A DNA stretch of 64,000 nt from contig NZ_JAPEMC010000001.1 in assembly GCF_026343115.1 (NCBI RefSeq), positions 2,294,001-2,358,000 of the forward strand, in the 5' to 3' direction. The position numbers were made by a program, and so were the translations under genes. Of this stretch, positions 8,493 through 16,716 are shown piece after piece; the first letter of the stretch is position 1; each line of letters begins with the position of its first letter. This stretch comes from Streptomyces sp. NBC_00102. Lineage in GTDB: Bacteria; Actinomycetota; Actinomycetes; Streptomycetales; Streptomycetaceae. Below the pieces are notes generated by a model that did no database searches, was not told where the DNA came from, and was given only the letters and a program-made list of their open reading frames with translations.

Positions 8493-8651
8493 TCCGGAAC
8501 CCTCCGGTGTCACACGGAAAGCGTCACGGTCCGTCGATGGTCACGTTCCGTCGACTTCCTGGAGCGGTGCGCAGCGGATGCGGGGCCCCGGGCGCTGATC
8601 GGCCGTGTACCCGCTGCCCGCCACCCTAAAGGCGCGTTTGGGACACGGCGA

Positions 8652-8718
8652 CCCGCGACGCGCCGTAGGGCGCGTCGCGGGAGAAGCCCGGCACCGCGCG
8701 CGGAACGCGGGCCGGGCT
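8652..8718 (-). terminator. Double hairpin after malic enzyme
   Basis: The first hairpin (8685-8718, AGCCCGGC/GCCGGGCT) follows the stop directly. The second (8652-8681) is a perfect 13-bp stem with a GTAG loop. Together they form a likely strong terminator. The stretch 8493-8651 shows nothing further. Confidence 0.75.
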
Positions 8719-8723
8719 CAGGG

Positions 8724-10160
8724 TCAGAGCTGTCCGGAGGGGGTGGCCTCGGCGACGCCGGCGGCCTTGGCGGCGGCGCGGACGGCACCGGCGACGGCAC
8801 CGGCGACCTTGTCGTTGAAGACGGACGGGATGATGTAGTTCGCGTTCAGCTCGTCCTCGGCGACGACGTCGGCGAGGGCTCCGGCGGCGGCGAGCATCAT
8901 CTCGGTGTTGACGGTGCGCGACTGGGCGTCGAGCAGACCGCGGAAGACGCCCGGGAAGACCAGCACGTTGTTGATCTGGTTCGGGAAGTCGGAGCGGCCG
9001 GTCGCGACGACCGCGGCCGTCTCGCGGGCGACCGTCGGGTCCACCTCGGGGTCCGGGTTGGCCAGCGCGAAGACGATCGCGCCGTCCGCCATGGCGGCCA
9101 CGTCGCCGCCGTCCAGGACGTTGGGGGCGGAGACGCCGATGAAGACGTCCGCGCCGACGACGGCCTCCTTGAGGGTGCCGGTGACGCCCTCCGGGTTGGT
9201 GTTGTCGGCGATCCAGCGCAGCGGCGAGTCGGGCTTCGCGGCGACCAGGTCCTCGCGGCCCGCGTGCACCACGCCGTGGATGTCGGCGACGACCGCGTGC
9301 TTGACGCCCGCGGCGATGAGGAGCTTCAGGATGGCCGTACCGGCCGCCCCCGCACCGGACATGACGACCCGCACGTCGCCGACGGACTTGCCGACCACGC
9401 GCAGCGCGTTGGTGAGCGAGGCGAGCACGACGATGGCGGTGCCGTGCTGGTCGTCGTGGAAGACGGGGATGTCGAGGGCCTCGCGCAGCCGGGCCTCGAT
9501 CTCGAAGCAGCGCGGCGCGGAGATGTCCTCCAGGTTGATGCCCGCGAAGCCGGGGGCGATGGCCTTGACGATCTCGACGATGGCGTCGGGGTCCTGGGTG
9601 TCCAGGCAGATCGGCCAGGCGTCGATGCCGGCGAAGCGCTTGAAGAGGGCGGCCTTGCCCTCCATGACCGGGAGCGCGGCCATCGGGCCGATGTTGCCGA
9701 GGCCGAGGACGGCGGAGCCGTCGGTGACGACGGCGACGGAGTTGCGCTTGATGGTCAGGCGGCGGGCGTCCTCGGGGTTCTCGGCGATCGCCATGCAGAC
9801 GCGGGCCACACCCGGGGTGTAGATCATCGAGAGGTCGTCGCGGTTGCGGATGGGGTGCTTGGACGCCATCTCGATCTTGCCGCCGAGGTGCATCAGGAAG
9901 GTACGGTCCGAGACCTTGCCGAGCAGGACGCCGTCGATGGCGCGCAGGCCCTCCACGATCTCCTCGGCGTGTGCGGTGGAGGACGCCGCGATGGTGACGT
10001 CGATCCGGAGCTTCTCGTGGCCGGAGGCGGTCACGTCGAGGCCGGTCACCGAGCCGCCGGAGGACTCCACGGCCGTGGTCAGCTGGGAGACCGCGGTGCC
10101 GCTCGCGGGCACCTCCAGCCGGACCGTCATCGAGTACGAGACGCTGGGCGCCGTTGCCAT
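8724..10160 (-). CDS. NAD-dependent malic enzyme with N-terminal ACT domain
   Basis: Oxidative decarboxylation of malate to pyruvate, linking the TCA cycle to glycolysis (478 aa). Residues ~8-85 form an ACT-like regulatory domain (SVSYSMTVRLEV onward). The malic-enzyme core follows, with YTPGVARVCMAI near 130, FHDDQHGTA near 245 (metal-binding DDQHGT), and GAGAAGTAILKLL near 285 for the NAD(P) fold. The ATG at 10160 has GAAGGA 7 bases upstream. It is often annotated as NAD-type, but cofactor choice cannot be proved from sequence. A 175-base gap separates it from the structured RNA upstream. Confidence 0.92.
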   Translation of the reverse strand: MATAPSVSYSMTVRLEVPASGTAVSQLTTAVESSGGSVTGLDVTASGHEKLRIDVTIAASSTAHAEEIVEGLRAIDGVLLGKVSDRTFLMHLGGKIEMASKHPIRNRDDLSMIYTPGVARVCMAIAENPEDARRLTIKRNSVAVVTDGSAVLGLGNIGPMAALPVMEGKAALFKRFAGIDAWPICLDTQDPDAIVEIVKAIAPGFAGINLEDISAPRCFEIEARLREALDIPVFHDDQHGTAIVVLASLTNALRVVGKSVGDVRVVMSGAGAAGTAILKLLIAAGVKHAVVADIHGVVHAGREDLVAAKPDSPLRWIADNTNPEGVTGTLKEAVVGADVFIGVSAPNVLDGGDVAAMADGAIVFALANPDPEVDPTVARETAAVVATGRSDFPNQINNVLVFPGVFRGLLDAQSRTVNTEMMLAAAGALADVVAEDELNANYIIPSVFNDKVAGAVAGAVRAAAKAAGVAEATPSGQL

Positions 10161-10334
10161 GGCCGTGTCCTTCGCTTTCCTGAGCTTCATTGCTTGGACG
10201 GCGGGACCGGGCCCGCACGCGTCCACGATCGTCGCACCTACTGACGAGTAGCCGGTAACCACTGCCGCAGTACGAAAGATCACTTCCGAGATGCGGGAGA
10301 CGGCACCGGCCGGCGCGGTGCGGACGGCCCGTAC

Positions 10335-10480
10335 AAGCAGAACAGGTCCGCGCCACCGTGAGGTGACGCGGACCTGTCTTCTGCGTGAGCGGCACCGACC
10401 CGCCATGCTCGCCTCGCGGCAAGAGGTCGCTCGTAGCGACGAAGGTTGGGCCCGGGGGCTTGGATCGAGCCGGTGCCGAC
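10335..10480 (-). ncRNA. Structured RNA upstream of malic enzyme (sRNA or leader attenuator)
   Basis: On the minus strand a multibranched fold is visible. A closing stem GGCACCG (10477-10471) pairs with CGGTGCC (10397-10391). Inside are a GTCGCT/AGCGAC hairpin and a CTTGCC/GGCGAG hairpin capped by GCGA. It ends in a 16-bp terminator stem (10377-10342, ACAGGTCCGCG... with one mismatch) followed by TTCTGCTTGT. A TAGCCT -10-like hexamer lies at 10489-10484. The architecture is that of a ~145-nt independently terminated sRNA, or of a leader attenuator for the malic enzyme gene. I do not recognise a riboswitch family. Confidence 0.6.
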
Positions 10481-10576
10481 ACCAGGCTAACAAACACCCG
10501 TGAGAAGTGATTCCCCCACAGCGGGTTGACACTCGCGGTTCGTGTCCCGGCGGGGGTCACCGGGGCCGTACGAGCC

Positions 10577-10609
10577 CCCGCGGCGGCCCGGAAACCGGGC
10601 CGCCGCGGG
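10577..10609 (-). terminator. helD terminator
   Basis: A perfect 15-bp stem (CCCGCGGCGGCCCGG and complement) with a 3-base loop, 28 bases past the helicase stop. Between it and the RNA (10481-10576) I see nothing else. Confidence 0.85.
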
Positions 10610-10636
10610 CCCGGTTCCCTTGCGGCGCCCGGGCCG

Positions 10637-13039
10637 TCAGTCCCGCAGCAGGTCCGGTACCCCGTCCTCGTCCGGCAGGTCGGCGGCGGCCGAGATCACC
10701 GTCAACTGCTGGGTCGCCCGGGTGAGGGCCACGTACAGCACGCGCAGCCCGGCGGGCGACTCGTCGGCGATCTCCGCCGGGGAGACCACCACCGTGGCGT
10801 CGTACTCCAGCCCCTTGGCCTCCAGGCTGCCGAGCGCCACCACGCGCTCCCCCAGATCCGCCAGCCAGTCACGGGCCTGGACGCGGCGGTTCATCGCCAC
10901 GACCACGCCGACGGTGCCGTCGACCTGGTCGAGCAGCCGACGCGCCTCCTCGCGGACGCTGTCGGCGAGCTCCTGGTCGCCCACGGTCGCGAAGCGCGGC
11001 TCGATGCCGGTGGAACGGACGGCGGACGGCGACTCCATGCCGGGCATGGCGAGCGCCAGCACCTTCGCCGCCAGCTCGGCGATCTCCGCCGGGTTGCGGT
11101 AGTTGACGGTGAGCTGGAAGCGGCGGCGCGGGCGGTTGCCGAGCGCCTCGTCGCGCGCGGCGGCGGCCTCGTCCGGGTCGGACCAGGAGGACTGCGCCGG
11201 GTCTCCGACGATCGTCCAGGTGGCGTGCCGGCCCCGGCGCCCGACCATCCGCCACTGCATGGGCGTCAGGTCCTGCGCCTCGTCGACGATGACGTGCGCG
11301 TACTCGGTGCGCTCCTCCGCCAGGCGCTCGGCCCGCTCGCGCCGGGTCTCCTCGCGCTGCGGCATCAGCTCCTCCAGCCCGGAGAGCTGGTCGAGCGGGT
11401 CGAACTCGCGCTTCTTGCGGGGCCGCGCCGGGGCGCCGAGCAGGGCCTGGAGCTCGTCCAGGAGCGCCACGTCGTGCACGGAGAGGGGTCCCTGGCCGTC
11501 GGCGCCCAGGCGCTTGAGGGAGCGCGAGAGGCGGCGTACCTCGCCCTGGTTGAGGACGCGGCGGGACCAGCGCGCGAGCCGCTTCTCGTCGGCCATCGCG
11601 GCGAGCACCCCGCGCGGGGTGAGCTCGGGCCACCAGGCGTCCAGGAATTCGAGGAACGGGGTCTCCGTGGAGACGTCGTCGTCGAAGGAGGAACGGAGTT
11701 CGGCGGCGAGCTCGGGGTCGGTGTAGCGGCCCCGGCCGGAGGACTTGCTCCAGAGCGCGTCGAGCAGCAGCTTGCGGGCGCGCGGGCGCAGCAGGTTGAC
11801 GGGGGCGGAGCCGCCCAGCGCGTTGTGGCGGATGCGCTGGAGTTCGTCGGCCTCCAGCTCGACCCGGGCGCCGAAGGCGACGACGCGCAGCCGGGTGGGG
11901 GTCGCGGATCTCGCGCCGCCGGGCGCGGCCCGGGGCGTCGGCGTGGTCTCCTCGCCGAAGGAGAGCTGGCCGTCCTCGCGGGGCGCGGTGCGCGGTGCGG
12001 GCTGGTCGAGCGCGCCGCGCGAGGCCTTGCGGAGCACCTGGAGCATCCGGGAGGAGCCCTTGACTCGGGCCACGGCGGGCTCGTCGTAGGTGGTGGCGCC
12101 CGCGACGCCGGCCGCCTCGTCGGAGAGGGAGCCGACCGCGCGGATGGCGACCTGCCCCTCCTCGCCGAGCGAGGGCAGCACGCCTTCGGTGTAGGCGACG
12201 AGCAGCGGGGTCGGCGAGACGATCAGGATGCCGCCCGCGTAGCGCCTGCGGTCCTGGTAGAGGAGGTACGCGGCACGGTGCAGGGCCACGGCGGTCTTGC
12301 CGGTGCCGGGGCCGCCGGTGACCTCGGTGACGGAGGCGGCGGGGGCCCGGATGACGAGGTCCTGCTCGGCCTGGATGGAGGAGACGATGTCCCGCATGGT
12401 GTGGCTGCGGGCCTGGCCCAGCGCGGCCATCAGGGCGCCGTCGCCGATGACGGGGAGCTTCTCGCCGTCCAGGTACGCCGTCAGCTCGGGGCGCATCAGG
12501 TCGTCCTCGACGCCGAGGACGCGGCGGCCGCGCGAGCGGATGACGCGGCGGCGCACGACGCGCCCGGGGTCCTTGGGGGTGGAGCGGTAGAACGGCGCGG
12601 CGGCCGGGGCACGCCAGTCGATCACCAGCGGCGAGTAGTCGGCCGCGAGCACGCCGATCCGGCCGATGTGCAGCGTCTCGGCGATGTCCGCCGTGTCGTC
12701 CGGCCGTACGGCCTCGTCGGCGGGCTCGACGGAGGTGAAGGCTCCGTCGGGTCCGCGCTCGCCGTCCTTGCCGAGGAGCAGGTCGACGCGGCCGAAAAGG
12801 AAGTCCTCGAACTCGCTGTGCAGGCGGTTGAGATGAATGCCCGCCCGGAAGACCTGGGCGTCCCGTTCGGCGAGGGCGCCGGGGGTACCGACCTGGCCTC
12901 GCTTGACGGCGTCGTGCATGAGGAATTGAGCCTCGTCGATCTTCTCTTCGAGGCGGTCGTAGACCCGGTCCAGATGATCCTGTTCGACACCGATCTCGCG
13001 GTCCCGCAGAGAATCGACAGCGGCATCCTGCGCGGCCAC
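10637..13039 (-). CDS. HelD-like RNA polymerase-associated ATPase (UvrD/PcrA superfamily 1)
   Basis: An 800-residue SF1 helicase-fold ATPase resembling actinobacterial HelD, which binds RNA polymerase and recycles it from nucleic acids. The N-terminal ~60 residues form a charged helical hairpin (EQDHLDRVYDRLEEKIDEAQ), the arm that HelD inserts into RNAP. Walker A is GGPGTGKTA near 235, Walker B is VIVDEAQDL near 570, and the C-terminal motif VALTRAT is near 775. The GTG start at 13039 has AAAGGGG 7 bases upstream. Unlike true UvrD, it lacks the standard N-terminal Q motif start, which favours HelD. The alternative is a DNA repair helicase. The inducible HelR paralogue (rifamycin) cannot be excluded, but I see no rifamycin-associated palindrome upstream. 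Confidence 0.86.
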   Translation of the reverse strand: MAAQDAAVDSLRDREIGVEQDHLDRVYDRLEEKIDEAQFLMHDAVKRGQVGTPGALAERDAQVFRAGIHLNRLHSEFEDFLFGRVDLLLGKDGERGPDGAFTSVEPADEAVRPDDTADIAETLHIGRIGVLAADYSPLVIDWRAPAAAPFYRSTPKDPGRVVRRRVIRSRGRRVLGVEDDLMRPELTAYLDGEKLPVIGDGALMAALGQARSHTMRDIVSSIQAEQDLVIRAPAASVTEVTGGPGTGKTAVALHRAAYLLYQDRRRYAGGILIVSPTPLLVAYTEGVLPSLGEEGQVAIRAVGSLSDEAAGVAGATTYDEPAVARVKGSSRMLQVLRKASRGALDQPAPRTAPREDGQLSFGEETTPTPRAAPGGARSATPTRLRVVAFGARVELEADELQRIRHNALGGSAPVNLLRPRARKLLLDALWSKSSGRGRYTDPELAAELRSSFDDDVSTETPFLEFLDAWWPELTPRGVLAAMADEKRLARWSRRVLNQGEVRRLSRSLKRLGADGQGPLSVHDVALLDELQALLGAPARPRKKREFDPLDQLSGLEELMPQREETRRERAERLAEERTEYAHVIVDEAQDLTPMQWRMVGRRGRHATWTIVGDPAQSSWSDPDEAAAARDEALGNRPRRRFQLTVNYRNPAEIAELAAKVLALAMPGMESPSAVRSTGIEPRFATVGDQELADSVREEARRLLDQVDGTVGVVVAMNRRVQARDWLADLGERVVALGSLEAKGLEYDATVVVSPAEIADESPAGLRVLYVALTRATQQLTVISAAADLPDEDGVPDLLRD

Positions 13040-13205
13040 CGAGGCCCCTTTCTGACGTGCGTTGGGCAGCCGTCAACCGTACGCGACGGGGGGCCGGTGC
13101 GCATCAGGCGGGGCGCCCCGATCGCGTACCGGGACCCGTCCGGGCGAGGAGGAGTGCCCGGCGGCGGGACCCGTCGTAACCCCGCCGGTGCCTCGCCGGG
13201 CCCGG

Positions 13206-13769
13206 TCAGAGCTGCGCGGGGTCGTCGTTCAGGATGAGCTGGAAGAGCCGGTGGTCGCGCCATTCCCCGTCGATGTACAGGAATCGGGGCGCCACTCCGA
13301 TCTCCTCGAAGCCGCATTTGCGCAGCACCCGCTGGGACGCCTCGTTGTACAGCAGGGTCCCGGCCTCGATCCGGTGCAGCCGGAGGTCGTCACGGGCGAG
13401 GTCGCGGATCCGGCGGACCGCCGCGGTCGCGAGGCCCCGGCCGGCCTGGTCCACGTCGACCCAGTAGCCGATGACCCCGCTGCGGAACGCGCCGAGGGCT
13501 ATCCCGGAGAGGGTGAAGGAGCCGAGCGCCCGGTCGTCCTCGTCGACGATCACCCAGGCGGCGGCCCGGCCGGCCGCGCGGTCGGCGAGGATGCCGGAGA
13601 GCCGGTCGGCCTGGCCCTCGGGTGTGTAGAAGGAGTCGGGGCGCACGGGCTCGAAGCGGGCCATGTACGTACGGCTGCGCAGCAGCGCTCGGGCGAGCGC
13701 GGGGGCGTCGGACGCCTCGGTCGGGCGCAGGAACCTGTCGGCGGAGAGCGGGTACGGTGCGTCGTTCAT
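13206..13769 (-). CDS. GNAT family N-acetyltransferase (RimJ/RimL type)
   Basis: A 187-residue acetyl-CoA-dependent acetyltransferase. The fold is recognisable from IGYWVDVDQAGRGLATAAV (acetyl-CoA pyrophosphate loop, R/Q-x-x-G-x-A variant) near residue 100, and from NEASQRVLRKCGFEEIG near 145. The substrate may be a protein N-terminus or small amine and is unknown. GGGAGG lies 12 bases before the ATG. It follows helD's start region with a 166-base gap on the same strand. Confidence 0.88.
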   Translation of the reverse strand: MNDAPYPLSADRFLRPTEASDAPALARALLRSRTYMARFEPVRPDSFYTPEGQADRLSGILADRAAGRAAAWVIVDEDDRALGSFTLSGIALGAFRSGVIGYWVDVDQAGRGLATAAVRRIRDLARDDLRLHRIEAGTLLYNEASQRVLRKCGFEEIGVAPRFLYIDGEWRDHRLFQLILNDDPAQL

Positions 13770-13893
13770 CCGGGCACGCTACCTCCCGCCGCCGCAGGGG
13801 CTCGGGGTGTGCCGTCGAACTGCCGTCCGCCGGGCGGCGGCACCGTGCCGACACGCCCCGGGGGCCCGGGGCCGTACCGCGCGAAATCCGGTC

Positions 13894-15036
13894 TCAGTCG
13901 CCGTACTTGGTGTCCGCCACCGGGTCCAGGGCGAGCCGGTAGCCGCGCTTGACGACGGTCTGGATCAGGCGGGGCGAGCCGAGCGCGGAGCGCAGCCGGG
14001 CCATCGCGGTCTCCACGGCGTGCTCGTCGGTGCCGCTGCCGGGGAGCGCCCGCAGCAGGTCGGCGCGGGAGACCACCCAGCCGGGGCGGCGGGTCAGGGC
14101 GTGCAGCAGGGCCATCCCGGCGGGGGGCACGGGCCGCAGTGACCCGTCGACGAGCGCCGCGTGGCCGCGCACGGTGACCTGGTGGCCGGCGACCGGCAGG
14201 GTGCGGGAGCGGGCGGGGAGCTGGGCGCAGAGGAGCTGGACGAGCGGGCCGAGCCGGAAGCGTTCGGGCTGGACGGTCTCGATGCCGCGTGCCTGGAGCG
14301 GCAGCGCGGTGACCGGGCCGACGCAGGCGACGAGCAGGTCGTCGTGGAGGGCGCCGAGCACCTCGGGGGCCATGCCGCGGGTCCGGGCGCGGTCGAGGAA
14401 GGAGGCGGCGGCGGGGGCGCTGGTGAAGGTGATGGCGTCGAGGCCGCGGGCGGCGGTGAGGTCGAGCATCCGGTCGAGCGGGGCGAGGTCCTGGGGTGGC
14501 ATCCAGCGGTAGACGGGCAGGTCGATGACCTCGGCGCCGGCGGCCCGGAGGCTCTCGGCGAACCCGGGGAGCGGTTCGCCGTGCAGTTGGAGGGCGACGC
14601 GGCGGCCGTCCACGCCCTCGTCGAGGAGCCGTTCCAGTACCTCGGCCATGGACTCGGAGGCGGCCGACCAGGATTCGGTGAGTCCGGCGGCCCGGATGGC
14701 CCCCTTCACCTTGGGGCCGCGTGCCAGGAGTTCGACGCCGCGCAGCCGGTCCAGCAGGTGTTCGCCGATGCCCCAGCCGTCCGCCGCCTCGACCCAGCCC
14801 CGGAAGCCGATGGCGGTGGTGGCGATCACGACGTCGGGGGCGTGGCGGATCAGTTCCTGGGTGGCGGCGAGCAGTTCGCTGTCGTCGGCGAGCTGCACGA
14901 TCCGCAGGGCGGGGGCCTGGACGACCTGGGCGCCGCGGCGCTGGAGCAGTGTGCCGAGTTCCCCGGCCCGGCGGGCCGCGGTCACTCCGACCGTGAAGCC
15001 CGCGAGGGGGCCGTGCGTCGCTTCGTCTTCCTGCAT
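13894..15036 (-). CDS. nnaR: Uroporphyrinogen-III synthase-like transcriptional regulator NnaR
   Basis: A fusion (380 aa) of a HemD-like N-terminal domain (~1-265) and a C-terminal winged-helix DNA-binding domain (~285-375, ending in VETAMARLRSALG and VVKRGYRL, as in OmpR-type effectors). This architecture is that of NnaR, a Streptomyces activator of nitrate/nitrite assimilation genes that works with GlnR. The neighbouring narK supports this. It is unlikely to be the heme-pathway HemD, because the DNA-binding domain is present. A GlnR-like box lies ~95 bases upstream. Confidence 0.86.
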   Translation of the reverse strand: MQEDEATHGPLAGFTVGVTAARRAGELGTLLQRRGAQVVQAPALRIVQLADDSELLAATQELIRHAPDVVIATTAIGFRGWVEAADGWGIGEHLLDRLRGVELLARGPKVKGAIRAAGLTESWSAASESMAEVLERLLDEGVDGRRVALQLHGEPLPGFAESLRAAGAEVIDLPVYRWMPPQDLAPLDRMLDLTAARGLDAITFTSAPAAASFLDRARTRGMAPEVLGALHDDLLVACVGPVTALPLQARGIETVQPERFRLGPLVQLLCAQLPARSRTLPVAGHQVTVRGHAALVDGSLRPVPPAGMALLHALTRRPGWVVSRADLLRALPGSGTDEHAVETAMARLRSALGSPRLIQTVVKRGYRLALDPVADTKYGD

Positions 15037-15088
15037 GGCGTGATCTACCCGGCTCTCGTTCCCGCGGTCGCTGCCGCTGTGCGGTGGA

Positions 15089-15120
15089 CCGAGCCTGCCA
15101 ACCCCGCGTGACAGGCTCGG
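15089..15120 (-). terminator. Hairpin between narK and nnaR
   Basis: CCGAGCCTG and CAGGCTCGG form a 9-bp stem with a 14-base loop, 83-114 bases past the narK stop. It may limit read-through into nnaR. Confidence 0.5.
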
Positions 15121-15145
15121 TTCCCCCGTATTTCCCGCCCGTTAC
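15119..15145 (-). promoter_or_regulatory. Possible GlnR box upstream of nnaR
   Basis: The minus strand reads GTAAC-N6-GAAAT-N6-GAACC (15145 to 15119). The first two blocks match the GlnR a/b site pattern gTnAc-N6-GaAAc. It lies 83-109 bases upstream of the nnaR start. Binding is inferred. Confidence 0.45.
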
Positions 15146-15202
15146 GTCCTTGGTCGCCTGGCGGCCGTCCAGGAGGCCTGTTGATGGCCCGTCAGGCCTT
15201 CG

Positions 15203-16546
15203 TCAGACCTCCGCGAGCCCGAGCGGGGCGTTGGCGCTCGCGCTCGCCGGGGCGGCGGCCGGACGGCGAAGGTATACCGCCCAGGTGAGGGCCGAGCACA
15301 CCGCGTAGAAGGCGAGGAAGGACCAGAAGGCGGCCGTTCCGGCGCCGGAGGTCTGGAAGGACTGGCGGAAGGCGAGGTTGATGGCGAGTCCGCCGATCGC
15401 GCCCACGGCGCCGATGAGGCCCATGGAGGCGCCGGAGATGCGCCGCCCCTCGGCGGCCGCCGCCTCGCCGCGCAGGCCGCGGCTGACGGCCTGGGCGTGG
15501 AAGATGCCCGGGATCATCTTGAAGGTCGAACCGTTGCCGAGGCCGGACAGGACGAACAGGGCGATGAAGCCGACGAGGAAGACGGGCAGCGACTCGGTGC
15601 CGGAGGCGTAGACGACGACCCCGGTGGCCGCCGCCATGGCGGCGAAGTTCCACAGGGTGATGCGGGCGCCGCCGTGGCGGTCGGCGAGCCGGCCGCCGAG
15701 GGGGCGGATCAGCGAGCCGAGCAGCGGGCCGATGAAGGTGAGCGAGGCGGCCTGGAGCGGGGTGCGGCCGAACTGGGTCTGGAGGACCAGGCCGAAGGCG
15801 AAGCTGAAGCCGATGAAGGAGCCGAAGGTGCCGACGTAGAGGACGGCCATGATCCAGGTGTGGGCCTCGCGTACCGCCTGCTTCGCGGCCCCGGTGTCGT
15901 TCCGTACGGGGGCGAGGTTGTCCATGTACCGGGCGGCGCAGAGCGCGGCGATCACGATGAGCGGGACGTACACGCCGAGGACGATCCGGGGGTGGGTGGC
16001 GCCGGCGGTCCCGATGACCAGGAGGCCGATGAGCTGGACGACGGGGACGCCGATGTTGCCGCCGCCCGCGTTGAGTCCGAGCGCCCAGCCCTTCTCGCGG
16101 AGCGGGAAGAAGGCGTTGATGTTGGTCATGGAGGAGGCGAAGTTGCCGCCGCCGATGCCGGCGAGGGCCGCGACGGCCACGAAGGTGCCGTACGAGGTGC
16201 CGGGTTCCATCACCGCGAACGCGAAGGCGGTCGGCACCAGCAGCGAAAGGGCGCTGAACACCGTCCAGTTGCGGCCGCCGAACCGGGCGACGGCGAAGGT
16301 GTAGGGGACGCGGACGATCGCCCCGACCAGGGTGGCGGTGGAGATCAGGAAGAACTTTCCGGCCGGGTCGATCCCGTACTCGGGGCCCATGAAGAGGACC
16401 ATCACGGACCACAGGGACCAGACGGAGAACCCGATGTGCTCGGAGAGGACGGAGAACCAGAGGTTCCGGCGGGCCACCGGGCGGCCCTTCTCCTGCCAGA
16501 AGGTCTCGTCCTCCGGGTCCCAGTGCTCGATCCAACGGCCAGCCAT
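15203..16546 (-). CDS. narK: Nitrate/nitrite transporter, NarK family MFS
   Basis: A 447-residue major facilitator with about 12 membrane segments. NarK nitrate signatures are present: GGGNFASSMTNINAFFP (~130) and GLNAGGGNIGVP (~155), plus GLGNGSTFKMIPGIF (~330). It probably imports nitrate or exports nitrite to serve assimilation or the nitrate reductases. The ATG at 16546 has GGAGG 6 bases upstream. It precedes nnaR on the same strand with a 166-base gap containing a hairpin and a GlnR-like box. Confidence 0.93.
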   Translation of the reverse strand: MAGRWIEHWDPEDETFWQEKGRPVARRNLWFSVLSEHIGFSVWSLWSVMVLFMGPEYGIDPAGKFFLISTATLVGAIVRVPYTFAVARFGGRNWTVFSALSLLVPTAFAFAVMEPGTSYGTFVAVAALAGIGGGNFASSMTNINAFFPLREKGWALGLNAGGGNIGVPVVQLIGLLVIGTAGATHPRIVLGVYVPLIVIAALCAARYMDNLAPVRNDTGAAKQAVREAHTWIMAVLYVGTFGSFIGFSFAFGLVLQTQFGRTPLQAASLTFIGPLLGSLIRPLGGRLADRHGGARITLWNFAAMAAATGVVVYASGTESLPVFLVGFIALFVLSGLGNGSTFKMIPGIFHAQAVSRGLRGEAAAAEGRRISGASMGLIGAVGAIGGLAINLAFRQSFQTSGAGTAAFWSFLAFYAVCSALTWAVYLRRPAAAPASASANAPLGLAEV

Positions 16547-16639
16547 CACGCGCCTCCACGGGGGTCGGGGTGTTGTCTCCGACGCTAGGGAGTGCGCGTT
16601 ACCGTGCGGTGCCCCGAGGTGACCGGTGCGCAACCTTGC

Positions 16640-16707
16640 TCTCACCGGGCCGGGCCCGGCCCGGTGAGAACGACGTCATGTGCGCGAGCGCCCCGTGTGC
16701 GGGGCGC
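16640..16707 (-). terminator. Two hairpins ending the mat operon
   Basis: 16688-16707 is an 8-bp stem (GCGCCCCG) with a TGTG loop, 10 bases past the acyltransferase stop. 16640-16669 is a perfect 30-bp palindrome (15-bp arms TCTCACCGGGCCGGG). They separate the operon from narK. Confidence 0.75.
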
Positions 16708-16716
16708 CGGTGGCCG

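Noticed and set aside
10519..10560. TTGACA-like promoter on the + strand near 10525
   Set aside because: No suitable -10 element follows and no rightward gene exists in this region.
13894..15036. hemD (uroporphyrinogen-III synthase of heme synthesis)
   Set aside because: It has a C-terminal DNA-binding domain, neighbours narK and is away from other hem genes, which fits NnaR.
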